From Bifidobacterium [indicum] DSM 20214 = LMG 11587 (GTDB lineage Bacteria > Actinomycetota > Actinomycetes > Actinomycetales > Bifidobacteriaceae): 64,000 bases of DNA. Positions 26,865 to 35,813 of this stretch are shown piece by piece (positions within the stretch are counted from its first letter, which is position 1; each line of letters begins with the position of its first letter). The notes below the pieces were generated by a model. The model did no database searches. It had not been told where the DNA came from and saw only the letters and a program-made list of their open reading frames with translations. The stretch covers positions 744,001 to 808,000 of the forward strand of contig NZ_CP006018.1 in assembly GCF_000706765.1 (NCBI RefSeq). The letters run 5' to 3'. A program made the position numbers and the translations under genes.

Positions 26865-28816
26865 AGCGGCAACCTGGGCGGAGCGCCGGCCTCTTCTCCT
26901 CGGTATGCCGATTATCGCTTATAGGGCATGGAACCGAATACCGGATGCGGGAGCAAGGTAGTCGGGATTGGAGACTCCTCCCAGTAGCCTGTACCGCCTG
27001 GATAACGGTTCTCCTGGTACGGACCTTCTTCCGTCGAGCCCACCCCGGACTGGACAGGCCGGGGTCGAAGAGCGCACGAATTGCTCAAACGGACGGACTC
27101 GCCAACCAGGGCCTGCGGGGCGGATATTGGTGGAGCATGACCGGATTGCTGCTGGCGATCATGCTCAGCCTGGGGCTCTTTCTATTCGCATGCGGCCGAA
27201 GGCGGAAGTCACCCGAGGGGAGGAACAAGGCACGTTCCACCGCTATGGAGGCGCGGAACATTGATTTGGACAGGTCTCTGAGTGGAGTCAGGACCCGCCT
27301 TCCTGGAATAGCGGTCGTGGGCGCCGCAATGATGGTCATGACCGTGGTCACCCTGGTCTCGCAGGTCTCCGAACAGGCAGGACCTGCGTACAGACAGGTC
27401 ATGAGTGGTAAGGCCCAAGCGGAGATTCAAGGTCGACTGGTATCGCCGGTGAAGGTATCGGAACGAAGGGGATGGGATTGTCGGGCGAAGTTGGGCATGA
27501 ACTTCATCGTGATAAACGGTGTCGGTACGCCCACTTCCGAGGAGGCAGTCGTATATGCAAGAGGGAAATCATGCCAGATGGCCATGGCTGGACGGTATCG
27601 GGTATCCGGGCTTCTGGTTGCGGCCACGTTCGGTCAGGAGCCTCTGTGGGTGGAGGTACAAGAGGGGACCAAGGCTGAGGAACTGGAATGCCCCGGCTTC
27701 CTGCACCGACTGGTCAATCGGATGCAGGAGTCCTTCCTGGCGCAGACTCGGCCGCTGAGCGACCAGGGCAGGGTGCTGGTACCCGGGTTGACCATGGGAA
27801 TGCTGGGTAGTGAAGGCATAGTGTTCGACGAGTGGGTCGATGGCAGGCCGGCACAGGTGGTGGAACCTGTGTATGCAGCCAGGTTGAAAGAGGACTTCAG
27901 GAGGTCAGGCATTCTCCACCTGATGGCGGTATCCGGCGGGCACTTCATGATTCTGGCTGCAGGACTGACTCGGTTGATGCGGGCTCTGCGCTCGCCGCCC
28001 TTGCTGACGGGTGTGGTTCTGGCGGGATCCTATCTGGGGCTGGGCTTGATCATGGTTCCCTCTGATTCCGTGCTCAGGGCCCAGACCATGGGGCTTATGG
28101 CTGCCATGGCCACGGCATGCAGGAGGCGTTCTCAATCCATCAATGCCCTTTCCTGGTGCGTCATCCTGACGCTGGTGTTGAAACCTTCCATGGCTTCCAG
28201 TTTCGGATTTGCCTTGTCTGCGGCCGCTGTATTGGGTATCAGCATGCTTGGAGAAGCCATATTGGATCGATTGGTGGACCATATGCCGACTCTGCTGGCC
28301 GAGCCATTGGCAACGACCTTGGCGGCCGAGGCCGGAACCCTTCCCATACAGATTCTCATGTCCCAACAGATATCGCTCTTTTCACCCCTGGCCAATCTGA
28401 TTGTTGCCCCGGTTGTGGATTTTGCCACCATCTCAGGCCTGGCCGGGATGATGATTTCGTGGTTTTGCCCGGGGGCGGGGCGCCTCCTGGCCTGGGTGTC
28501 CTCATGGGGAACCGGAGTCATGGAGGTTGGTGCAACCTGGTTGGGAGAATCCAACATAGGCACGCTGGCTTGGCCTCCGGGTGGTCTCGGCATCCTGTCC
28601 CTGGTGCTGGTCGAGGTTGGCATCCTCCTCTGTGTACACATGATCAGATTCACCGGGCTGCTTGGGCTGGATCCTGATCAGGGTGACATGGAAGAAGTCG
28701 GGGTATCGTTCAGACCTTCCACCTGGTTCAAGGCGGAACGGTGGCTTCGTCAGACACGGGAGCAGGTATCCTCGATGCGTTTCGCTTCCCGATGCAATCC
28801 CGACAAGGGGAGCTGA
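26861..28816 (+). CDS. comEC: ComEC/Rec2-family DNA channel protein without beta-lactamase domain
   Basis: ComEC forms the inner-membrane channel for single-stranded DNA. The 651-residue product has N-terminal membrane helices, an OB-like external segment (about residues 185-270) with Cys residues, and then the Competence domain with many helices. The latter includes the motif HLMAVSGGH, equivalent to HLxAISGxH of the family. The frame ends about 60 residues after the last helix and has no HxHxDH, so the C-terminal metallo-beta-lactamase-like nuclease domain is absent. GTG 26861 overlaps the comEA stop; ATG 26945 is an alternative. Two N-terminal hydrophobic stretches argue for the longer form. 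Confidence 0.85.
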   Translation: MKRQPGRSAGLFSSVCRLSLIGHGTEYRMREQGSRDWRLLPVACTAWITVLLVRTFFRRAHPGLDRPGSKSARIAQTDGLANQGLRGGYWWSMTGLLLAIMLSLGLFLFACGRRRKSPEGRNKARSTAMEARNIDLDRSLSGVRTRLPGIAVVGAAMMVMTVVTLVSQVSEQAGPAYRQVMSGKAQAEIQGRLVSPVKVSERRGWDCRAKLGMNFIVINGVGTPTSEEAVVYARGKSCQMAMAGRYRVSGLLVAATFGQEPLWVEVQEGTKAEELECPGFLHRLVNRMQESFLAQTRPLSDQGRVLVPGLTMGMLGSEGIVFDEWVDGRPAQVVEPVYAARLKEDFRRSGILHLMAVSGGHFMILAAGLTRLMRALRSPPLLTGVVLAGSYLGLGLIMVPSDSVLRAQTMGLMAAMATACRRRSQSINALSWCVILTLVLKPSMASSFGFALSAAAVLGISMLGEAILDRLVDHMPTLLAEPLATTLAAEAGTLPIQILMSQQISLFSPLANLIVAPVVDFATISGLAGMMISWFCPGAGRLLAWVSSWGTGVMEVGATWLGESNIGTLAWPPGGLGILSLVLVEVGILLCVHMIRFTGLLGLDPDQGDMEEVGVSFRPSTWFKAERWLRQTREQVSSMRFASRCNPDKGS

Positions 28817-28857
28817 ACACCTCCCGCAATGTCCAGCGATACGGGGAGATTTGAATC

Positions 28858-29841
28858 ATGACGAAAGCTCAACAGGGAAATGCGCCTGTCATGATGGTTG
28901 TCGGCGGAGATACCTTCCTTAACGGGCAACGTGTCAAGGAACTCTGCGCCAAAGCCTGTAAGTCAAATCCGGACTGTGAATTCATGGAGCTTAACGCTTC
29001 CACCTGCGACTCCTATACCTTCGATGAGGCGGTCAGCCCCTCCCTGTTGAGTGATCGGGCCGTCGTTCTTCTGGACGATATGCAACTCGCCGACGAGTCC
29101 TTGGGTGAAACGCTCATCGCCTTCTGCAAGGAAGCCGTCAAGAATCCGCAAGACAGCAGCATCCTCATCTGCCGCCATGACGGAGGCAACAAGGGTAGGC
29201 GTCTGCTTGATCAGATGACCAAGGGTGGAGCTGTCAAGGAGCAGGTGCCGGACCTGAAGAAGTTCGATGCGAAGGTCAATTTCGTGCTTTCCCGCTTCGA
29301 ACAACGCGGAAGACGGGTGGAACCGCGGGCGGCCCAACAGCTGGTGGACGTCCTGGGGGAGCGGACCCCCGAGCTGGCTTCCATGTGCTCCCAGTTATGC
29401 GATGATTTTGACCAGAATCCACTCACGCTGGATACCGTGAACGCATATCTGACGGACAATCCTGCAGTCAGCGGGTTCGCAGTAGCCGACATGGCCCTGG
29501 CCGGTCACAGCGCCCAGGCTGTGGTCGCGCTCCGGTCCTCAATCGAGCAGGGCAACGATCCCATCTCACTGATAGGTGTCCTGGCTCTGAAGCTCAGGGT
29601 TTTGGGCAAACAAGCGGCTATTCAGGCGGGTACGATCAGTCAGGCAGAAGCCAAGTCCGCATACTGGCAGCTGCGTGACGCCCGAAGGCAACTGCGCGGT
29701 TGGACCTCTGACGGACTGGCGACCTGCTTCGAAGCCCTGGCAGCTGCCGATGAAGAGTGCAAGACCAACGGTGGTGACGCTGTGTATGCGTTGGAGCGGG
29801 CTGTGGAGCTCATTGCCGCCAAGGGGAGGGCAAGGGCATGA
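28858..29841 (+). CDS. holA: DNA polymerase III subunit delta
   Basis: HolA (delta) opens the sliding clamp within the clamp-loader complex. The 327-residue protein has the three-domain clamp-loader layout: an N-terminal AAA+-like domain without Walker motifs (GGDTFLNGQRVKEL, VVLLDDMQL), a lid (DLKKFDAKVNFVL) and a C-terminal collar domain. It follows comEC by 41 bases with GGGGAG before the ATG, the usual comEC-holA order in many bacteria. The stop overlaps the tsaE start (ATGA). Confidence 0.92.
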   Translation: MTKAQQGNAPVMMVVGGDTFLNGQRVKELCAKACKSNPDCEFMELNASTCDSYTFDEAVSPSLLSDRAVVLLDDMQLADESLGETLIAFCKEAVKNPQDSSILICRHDGGNKGRRLLDQMTKGGAVKEQVPDLKKFDAKVNFVLSRFEQRGRRVEPRAAQQLVDVLGERTPELASMCSQLCDDFDQNPLTLDTVNAYLTDNPAVSGFAVADMALAGHSAQAVVALRSSIEQGNDPISLIGVLALKLRVLGKQAAIQAGTISQAEAKSAYWQLRDARRQLRGWTSDGLATCFEALAAADEECKTNGGDAVYALERAVELIAAKGRARA

Positions 29842-30440
29842 GTCTGAAACTGATGGGTGCCGAAATCGATGAAATGCGCCTGTCCGTCCCGGAGAGTCCA
29901 GACATGCAGGAGCTCGGCGGTATGGTGGCCGACTGCCTTCGAGGCGGTGACGTTGTGCTGCTGTCGGGGCCTCTGGGGGCAGGGAAGACAACCTTCGCGC
30001 AGGGATTGGGCAAGGGCCTTGAGGTGGACGGGTCCGTGGTTTCACCTACGTTTACGATTGCTCGCGAACTCCACGGCCGTCTGAATGAAGGCAGACCGGT
30101 CAACCTGATTCACGTGGATGCCTATCGTCTCGGTGGGGATGGATACGGCCCCGGGGAGGACAGTGTGAATCGGTTGCTCGATGAGCTGGAATCCCTGGGG
30201 TTGGACGAAGAGTTGGAAGAGCCGGGCCAGGAGACGGTTGTGCTGATGGAATGGGGGGAGCAGATGGCATCGGTGCTGGCGAATCAGCGTCTGGAGGTCA
30301 TCATCGACCGCCCCCTGGAGGGGGGAGTAAATCCCGATCAGCCCCCGACCAGCCTCGGAAAGCGTGAAGTTACCTTGCGTGGGGTAGGCTCGTCATGGAA
30401 ATCCAGAATGAGGTCTCTGCGGAAGGCGGTTCAGGCATGA
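29838..30440 (+). CDS. tsaE: tRNA t6A biosynthesis ATPase TsaE
   Basis: TsaE is the ATPase that works with TsaB and TsaD to form threonylcarbamoyl-adenosine at position 37 of ANN-reading tRNAs. The 200-residue protein has the P-loop GPLGAGKTTF at about residues 44-53, the SPTFTIA segment and the HVDAYRL motif. The C-terminal 30 residues are a basic extension beyond the usual family end. GGGGAGG lies upstream and the ATG overlaps the holA stop. Confidence 0.93.
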   Translation: MSLKLMGAEIDEMRLSVPESPDMQELGGMVADCLRGGDVVLLSGPLGAGKTTFAQGLGKGLEVDGSVVSPTFTIARELHGRLNEGRPVNLIHVDAYRLGGDGYGPGEDSVNRLLDELESLGLDEELEEPGQETVVLMEWGEQMASVLANQRLEVIIDRPLEGGVNPDQPPTSLGKREVTLRGVGSSWKSRMRSLRKAVQA

Positions 30441-31267
30441 GTGGCCAGGAGGGTCATGACTCCATGGATGAGACGACCGGATCGGTCCTGGTGATTGATA
30501 CTTCGTTCGGCTCGACGGTTGGTGTCCTGGGCCGCGAGCCCAGGGTTGAAACCGATTCCAGATCCCACGTGGAGCATCTTCAGGTCAATATCGCCGCAGT
30601 GATGGCCGATGCGGGCTTGGCTCCCGACGACCTGGATACGGTTGTGGTCGGACTTGGTCCCGCACCGTTCACCGGTCTCAGGGCCGGTATAGTAACGGCC
30701 AAGGCCCTGGCCTATGCCAGTGGTGCGAAATTGCTGGGACAGGACATCCTTCTTCCGCAGGCCAGATTCGCCTATAAGCAGGCCCTTGCCGCATATGGTG
30801 AAACAACATCCGGGCAGGCCCGGATGGGTGAAGGGGTGCGGATACTGACCCTGGCCGTCAATGATGCTCGCCGGCACCAGCTGTATTTCCAGCTCTTTGA
30901 TGACTTTGGTGAGGAGTTCGACTCCGTCCGTTCGCTTGCTCCGATGGATATCGATTATCCTGATGCGATAGCTGAACGGGTTTCCGGGATTGTCGATGAT
31001 CGGAAGGCCGCAGGACAAGAGGTCCAGGTGGTCATCAGTGGTCACGGAGCAAGGCGGTATGAGGACAACTGGCGGGCACGGCTACCCGAAGCCCTTGTTT
31101 CGGGGGAGTCCTTCCTTGATAGCGGTGCTCCCGGGCTGGCCCTCATGGTTGATTGTGCCAGAAGCCGGGATTCAGCGGACCAGGGGCGTGATTTGGTTGA
31201 ACCGCTCTATCTGCGGAGGCCGGATGTGTCCGTCCCCAACCCCCTCAAGCATGTGGTGAAATCCTGA
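30437..31267 (+). CDS. tsaB: tRNA t6A biosynthesis protein TsaB
   Basis: TsaB is the ASKHA-fold partner that dimerises with TsaD for t6A synthesis. The 276-residue product has the VLVIDTSFG phosphate-1-like motif and the conserved VGLGPAPFTGLRAG segment. ATG 30437 overlaps the tsaE stop (ATGA) with GGAAGG upstream; an ATG at 30395 in the same frame would overlap tsaE by 46 bases and is less likely. A TsaB-type protein without catalytic metal ligands is expected. Confidence 0.9.
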   Translation: MSGQEGHDSMDETTGSVLVIDTSFGSTVGVLGREPRVETDSRSHVEHLQVNIAAVMADAGLAPDDLDTVVVGLGPAPFTGLRAGIVTAKALAYASGAKLLGQDILLPQARFAYKQALAAYGETTSGQARMGEGVRILTLAVNDARRHQLYFQLFDDFGEEFDSVRSLAPMDIDYPDAIAERVSGIVDDRKAAGQEVQVVISGHGARRYEDNWRARLPEALVSGESFLDSGAPGLALMVDCARSRDSADQGRDLVEPLYLRRPDVSVPNPLKHVVKS

Positions 31268-31770
31268 TGCTTCGTCAGGTGGAAGAACAGGACCTGCCGG
31301 TCCTGGCCCGCATGGAGGAGGAGATCTTTTCCAAGTCCGCATGGAGCCTTGGCGTGCTCCAGTCGGAACTGAATGCCTCTGCCCGGACCTATCTGGCCTG
31401 GGACGAGGAGGGGGATATCCTGGCTTACGGAGGATTTTGGTTCAATGGGGAAGACGCTGAACTGCTTACCCTCGGTGTGGCTCTTTCAGCCCGCCGCAGG
31501 GGACTGGGCAGGACCCTCCTTGCGGAGCTCATCAAGCAGGCCCGAAAGCAAGGAGCCAATCGGATGTTCCTTGAGGTCCGTGTGGACAACGACCCTGCGT
31601 TGAATCTGTATCGGGATATGGGCTTTCGGCGAATCGGCCTGAGACGGGGATACTATCAACCGGAAGGAGTCGACGCCTATACGATGGTAAAGGACCTGAC
31701 GAAGCGTATCGGCCCGGTGGGCGGAGACAGGAATGACCCGGGAACGGAAAGCGAGACGGACAATGAGTGA
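31267..31770 (+). CDS. rimI: Ribosomal protein S18 alanine N-acetyltransferase, RimI-like
   Basis: RimI is a GNAT acetyltransferase for protein N termini. The 167-residue protein has the acetyl-CoA pyrophosphate loop RRRGLGRTLL, the conserved LEVRVDNDPALNLYRDMGF segment and a Tyr near the C-terminal active site. TGATG couples its start to tsaB. A location between tsaB and tsaD is typical of Actinobacteria. The target could be ribosomal S18 or other proteins; sequence alone does not decide. Confidence 0.9.
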   Translation: MLRQVEEQDLPVLARMEEEIFSKSAWSLGVLQSELNASARTYLAWDEEGDILAYGGFWFNGEDAELLTLGVALSARRRGLGRTLLAELIKQARKQGANRMFLEVRVDNDPALNLYRDMGFRRIGLRRGYYQPEGVDAYTMVKDLTKRIGPVGGDRNDPGTESETDNE

Positions 31771-32806
31771 GCCGGTGGTATTGGGCATCGAATCGACCTG
31801 CGATGAGACCGCTGCCGCCCTGATTCAGGGTGATAACCTGCTCTCCAACGTGGTGGCCTCATCCATGGACCAACATGCCCGCTATGGCGGTGTCATCCCC
31901 GAAATCGCCTCCCGTGCGCATGCCGAATCTTTTGTGCCTGTGGTCTCCCGTGCCCTTTATGAGGCAGATATGGACCTTGCGCAGGTTGACGCTATAGCGG
32001 TGTCCGCCGGCCCTGGGCTGGCGGGGTGCCTGGCTGTCGGTGTTTCCGGTGCCAAGGCCCTGGCTTGGGCAGCAAAGAAGCCCCTCTACGGCATCAACCA
32101 CGTAATTGGGCATATCGCAGTCACCCAGCTTCAATTTGGACCTTTCCCGGATAATACCCTTGCCCTGATAGTCTCCGGAGGGCATACTTCCCTCCTGCAT
32201 GTCCGGGATATCGCCAGGCAGGTGGACGTAGTTGGTTCCACGTTGGATGATGCCGCCGGCGAGTGCTTCGACAAGATTGCCCGCCTGCTCGGTTTCCCCT
32301 ACCCGGGAGGGCCGCACATCGACCGCCATGCCCGACTTGGCAACCCTGGGGCCATCCGGGTGCCCCAGGGTCTCACCAAGGGCAAGGCAGGTGCGGAACA
32401 CCCTTATGACTTCAGCTTCTCTGGAGTCAAGACGGCTGTGGCGCGCTGGATCGAAAATCAGGAAGCAGCAGGGCGTGAGATTCCCGTGGACGATGTATGC
32501 GCCTCCCTGGCCGATTCCGTGTCCAGCGTGCTGACACGAAAGGCAGTGGCGGCATGCGAGCGGTTTGATTCGGATACCCTGATTGTCGGTGGCGGTTTCT
32601 CGGCCAACTCGCAGCTGAGGACTGGGCTGCGGGAGGCAGGAGAACGGGAGGGCATCAAGGTACGTATTCCCCGGATTGAACTCTGCACCGACAATGGAGC
32701 CATGGTGGCCATGCTGGGCGTCAACCTGGTACGGGCCGGCATACGACCTTCTGCACCGGACTTTCCTATAGATTCGGCCATGCCCATGGACAAAATCGTC
32801 ATGTGA
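31763..32806 (+). CDS. tsaD: tRNA N6-adenosine threonylcarbamoyltransferase TsaD
   Basis: TsaD transfers the threonylcarbamoyl group to A37 of tRNA. The 347-residue protein starts with the family VLGIESTCDET, has the metal-binding NHVIGHIA (HxxxH), the VSGGHTS phosphate motif, and the PYPGGPHIDRHA and DFSFSGVKTAV segments. ATG 31763 gives the usual N terminus. ATG 31733 has a slightly better ribosome-binding site (CGGAG) and would add 10 residues. The overlap with rimI is 8 bases. It closes the holA-tsaD operon. Confidence 0.95.
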   Translation: MSEPVVLGIESTCDETAAALIQGDNLLSNVVASSMDQHARYGGVIPEIASRAHAESFVPVVSRALYEADMDLAQVDAIAVSAGPGLAGCLAVGVSGAKALAWAAKKPLYGINHVIGHIAVTQLQFGPFPDNTLALIVSGGHTSLLHVRDIARQVDVVGSTLDDAAGECFDKIARLLGFPYPGGPHIDRHARLGNPGAIRVPQGLTKGKAGAEHPYDFSFSGVKTAVARWIENQEAAGREIPVDDVCASLADSVSSVLTRKAVAACERFDSDTLIVGGGFSANSQLRTGLREAGEREGIKVRIPRIELCTDNGAMVAMLGVNLVRAGIRPSAPDFPIDSAMPMDKIVM

Positions 32807-32837
32807 GTTCCATGCCGAGCTGTATCGACACGCCAAT

Positions 32838-32866
32838 TTGCTAGGGACAGCCCTCGCGGCTAGTAT
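32838..32866 (+). promoter_or_regulatory. Promoter of tRNA-Asn
   Basis: TTGCTA and TAGTAT are separated by exactly 17 bases. Initiation would fall about 30 bases before the mature tRNA. Confidence 0.65.
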
Positions 32867-32902
32867 ATAGAAATTGTGTTCAGCGAGAGTTGAACGGGAT
32901 AT

Positions 32903-32975
32903 TCCCGCATAGCTCAGTTGGCAGAGCGTTCGACTGTTAATCGAAATGTCGCTGGTTCAAGCCCAGCTGCGGGAG
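32903..32975 (+). tRNA. tRNA-Asn (GUU)
   Basis: Acceptor arms TCCCGCA and TGCGGGA pair fully with discriminator G. The anticodon loop CTGTTAA (GUU) sits on a TTCGA/TCGAA stem. The T loop TTCAAGC is normal. CCA is not encoded. This tRNA is itself a substrate of the upstream t6A pathway (ANN codons). Confidence 0.96.
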
Positions 32976-32982
32976 CACATTG

Positions 32983-33011
32983 GCCGCCGGTTTTCCGGCG
33001 GCTTTTCTTTT
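32983..33011 (+). terminator. Rho-independent terminator of tRNA-Asn
   Basis: GCCGCCGG and CCGGCGGC form an 8-bp stem around TTTT, followed by TTTTCTTTT. Confidence 0.9.
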
Positions 33012-33240
33012 GTTCTCAACTAACTCGGTCCTGTTTTCCTGCTTCATCGCCTTGTACGCCTATCCGGGTCCGCTTCATCCAAGAGGAGAGAACGAGTGGA
33101 CCAATCAGGTGTTTCCTTCGAGTGTTGCCGATTTTGGCGAATCTGTCGAAGGCATAGTTGACCACACTTTGTGTACGACACAGGTGGGTCTTCATGGGAG
33201 CTCCAGAATGACAGGAATATAGTCAAGCTGAGGAGTCACT
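33012..33240. other. Intergenic region before the M23-like gene
   Basis: These 229 bases carry TATAGT near 33217, a possible -10, and GAGGAG just before the GTG at 33241. I see no RNA gene and no open frame with a start site. Confidence 0.35.
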
Positions 33241-33996
33241 GTGCAAATCAAAACTGTATGGATCAAGCCGGTTGTAGGGTTCCTGTCTGCCGGCCGATGC
33301 GCTGCTGGACTTCGGTCATGGAGGATTGCCGTCAGTTTCTTTCTCTGTCTACTGCTTGCCCCCTTCCCGGAGTCAGAAGGTCGCTTGTCCGGCGTGATTC
33401 AGGGCACTGCGATTGCTCGGTGTGGGGCTACTTGCTATAAAGCGCTTACCGAAGGGTATTCCTTAGGTGCCACGATGAATTCTGGAACCGCTATTCGGCA
33501 TGGGGCAAGCCCAACGGTAAACCCCACCGGCGCAACACCTCAGTCTTCGGATGTCCAGGGCTGTCAGGGCGGATGGATACCGCCGATCAGGGTGGAAGGT
33601 GAAAGAGGGGCACCGAAACCCCTCAGGGCTTTCGACAGACCCGCTCATAATTGGTTGCCTGGGCACCGAGGGGTGGATTTAGCGGCCGGACAGGATGCGG
33701 ATATCCTGGCACCTGAAGCTGGAACGATTATCTTTGCCGGCGAGGTTGCAGGGAAATCGGTGGTTTCGATTCGCCATGGACCCAAGGAAAATCTGACTTC
33801 CACCTTTGAACCGGCGGTCACGCATCTGCATCCTGGTGACAGAGTGGAACGCGGCACGGCCTGGGGCTCGGTCCATGGACATTCGGACCACTGTGATGAT
33901 GGGTGCCTGCACTGGGGGTTGCGGACCAAGGACAGGGAGTATGTGAATCCGATGTCCAAGCTGGGCCGGCATCGCATCGCCCTGAAGCCGGTCTGA
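33241..33996 (+). CDS. Secreted M23-type peptidase-like protein, catalytic His replaced
   Basis: The 251-residue product has a long N-terminal signal (hydrophobic core about residues 27-42) and a Thr/Ser-rich linker, then an M23/LytM-like domain from about 125. HRGVDL supplies the first zinc ligands and CLHWGLR the third. In active LytM enzymes that last motif is HxH; here the first His is Cys, and the YxH segment is replaced by TFEP. This TxEPV/CLHWG form is a known actinobacterial subgroup, possibly structural or regulatory rather than hydrolytic. In mycobacteria a similar gene is next to rpsB; here it is about 8 kb away. GTG 33241 follows GAGGAG. Confidence 0.82.
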   Translation: MQIKTVWIKPVVGFLSAGRCAAGLRSWRIAVSFFLCLLLAPFPESEGRLSGVIQGTAIARCGATCYKALTEGYSLGATMNSGTAIRHGASPTVNPTGATPQSSDVQGCQGGWIPPIRVEGERGAPKPLRAFDRPAHNWLPGHRGVDLAAGQDADILAPEAGTIIFAGEVAGKSVVSIRHGPKENLTSTFEPAVTHLHPGDRVERGTAWGSVHGHSDHCDDGCLHWGLRTKDREYVNPMSKLGRHRIALKPV

Positions 33997-34043
33997 GGTC
34001 TTGGTGGGCATTGCTCCAAGCGGTGGCTATCGACTGGATTCCG

Positions 34044-35759
34044 TCATAGACCGGCTTCGGCCGGCTTGATGTAATTAGTGTCAATCAGGGTGCTTTTCAG
34101 GTTTGATGCCGATACCGCCACCAGGGGGCGAGTCAGCCGATTCACTTTGCGTTCCGATCCGGCATCCTGCACCAGGGAGGAGAGGTTGTCCGGCAGGACA
34201 CCATTCTTGTTCAGGCCCGCACAGGCGGTAGCCAGGTCTGAGGCAAGACCTTTCCGGTCCTCGATGGCGGTCATCCACTGCTCCCCGTCAACAATCTGGG
34301 GGATGTTGTCGATGTAGGCACCATAACCGCTGATGATGGGCCAAGCAGGATGGTCGGCGCTGTCCGCATCCGATTCTGCGGCGTTCCCGTCCTTATCGGT
34401 CGGCTGGCCCGAGGACTCGGTTCCACCCCGTGTCGGGTCTGCGCTTTGACGTGAAGCGTCGCCCTGGGCTGGTCTCGGCACCCTCTTCCGATGCAGATCC
34501 TGCTTGCCTGTCATGGATCCCACAATGCCGGATATTGATATCTCGGGGTTGATGTCAGCGGCCGAGCCGGAGTATCCGAGGTCATTCAGTTCCGAGACGA
34601 CACCGGAAACAATGAAGTCGTTCATGGCCAGGATTCCGTCCACTGCCGTATGGCCCTTTGCCTGTGAGTCCATGTGGAGGCGCGCTGCGACCTCTTTTTT
34701 GGTGGCTGTCGCATCCTTGCCTGGATCGAAGGCCACATTTGCCCAGTCTTTCTCGGTGGTCTCTTCAGTGAGGAGGCCTGAGGGGCTGACAGCACGACCG
34801 TCCTTGAAGTAAGGGCCCAGGACCTGCCAGATGCCGGCGAAGGCCTGGCTGGGGAAGGAATCAGTATCAGGAACGGTTGTCGGTTCGTCTTCCTCTTCCT
34901 CGATCTGTGCATTTGCCGCTTCACCGTCAGGAGGCATCCTGGGCAGGAGGACCTCGATTCTGGCGGGGTTCTCCTTGCTGGCCTTATCCAGTTCCAGTTT
35001 GCTGGCCAGCTTGGTCGCCTGGAGTTCACCGATGCTGCGGGCATTGGACATATCGACAAACAGGTCCGGTGTCACCTCGGGTATGTCATTTGCCAGGAGA
35101 ACCACATGCATCCCAGCCTCCTTGGCCAGCCTGATCGATGAAACCAACCGGTCGTGGGCTTTGACCTCGCTATTTCGGTTTGCGGAATCCGAATCGCCAG
35201 CCGTGCCGTTTTCCGATCGGCTGTTTGAAGAGTTGTTCTGGGATGTATCCGCCTCTCCAGCTTTTTTTGTTTTGGCAGCGTCCTGTTTGGTCCCGATCCG
35301 AGGTTGGCTGACGTAGTCGCCGTACTGCCGGGTGATGGAGTCAGGCGAGGTGAATGGGGCAATCACCAGGGTGGTAGGAGAGACGGCCTTTCCGCTTTTT
35401 TTGCCTCCTGCCAGATGCGAGACCACGTAGTCTTGTAGATTCTTGCTCTGCTCGTCAAGACTGGAATCGGTGTAGGTTGAGACCTTTTTGCCGTCGATGT
35501 GGTGTTTGGACAGCCCTTCTTCGAGTTCAGGGACCAGCGCGGCCCACTTGTTCAGAGGGGTGTGCTGGGAGAGGGTGATTCCGTCAGCGGGGGTGAAGAT
35601 GGCAACGTTTCCTCTGTCTGCCGCCTTGGTGACGGTTGACGTGGCTGTCGATTGTTCTGTCGGTTGGTCTTTGCAGGCCCCTGCCGCCAGGACCAGAGCC
35701 AGGGAAGCCAGCAATGACAGGATACTGATTGCACGATTTTTACCGCCCGACCGTTTCAC
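34044..35759 (-). CDS. Large lipoprotein, periplasmic-binding-protein-like, orphan
   Basis: The 571-residue product has a lipobox LAAGAC (Cys29) after a good signal peptide. The remainder resembles type I sugar-binding proteins (xylose/ribose-binding style): VVLLANDIPE, VDMSNARSIGELQA, the repeated look of a two-lobe fold, and DGILAMNDFIVSGV near the hinge. Three low-complexity, Ser/Asn/Asp/Glu-rich insertions interrupt the fold (about 180-208, 303-320 and 437-475). No permease or ATPase genes lie nearby. GTG 35759 is chosen for its AGGGAG site. It could bind a sugar or peptide, or act as a receptor; I cannot say which. Confidence 0.78.
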   Translation of the reverse strand: MKRSGGKNRAISILSLLASLALVLAAGACKDQPTEQSTATSTVTKAADRGNVAIFTPADGITLSQHTPLNKWAALVPELEEGLSKHHIDGKKVSTYTDSSLDEQSKNLQDYVVSHLAGGKKSGKAVSPTTLVIAPFTSPDSITRQYGDYVSQPRIGTKQDAAKTKKAGEADTSQNNSSNSRSENGTAGDSDSANRNSEVKAHDRLVSSIRLAKEAGMHVVLLANDIPEVTPDLFVDMSNARSIGELQATKLASKLELDKASKENPARIEVLLPRMPPDGEAANAQIEEEEDEPTTVPDTDSFPSQAFAGIWQVLGPYFKDGRAVSPSGLLTEETTEKDWANVAFDPGKDATATKKEVAARLHMDSQAKGHTAVDGILAMNDFIVSGVVSELNDLGYSGSAADINPEISISGIVGSMTGKQDLHRKRVPRPAQGDASRQSADPTRGGTESSGQPTDKDGNAAESDADSADHPAWPIISGYGAYIDNIPQIVDGEQWMTAIEDRKGLASDLATACAGLNKNGVLPDNLSSLVQDAGSERKVNRLTRPLVAVSASNLKSTLIDTNYIKPAEAGL

Positions 35760-35813
35760 ATCCGCTCCCTAAGATTCAATTCGGACCTGGCGAGGGCCGG
35801 GTCTCGGATTCCC

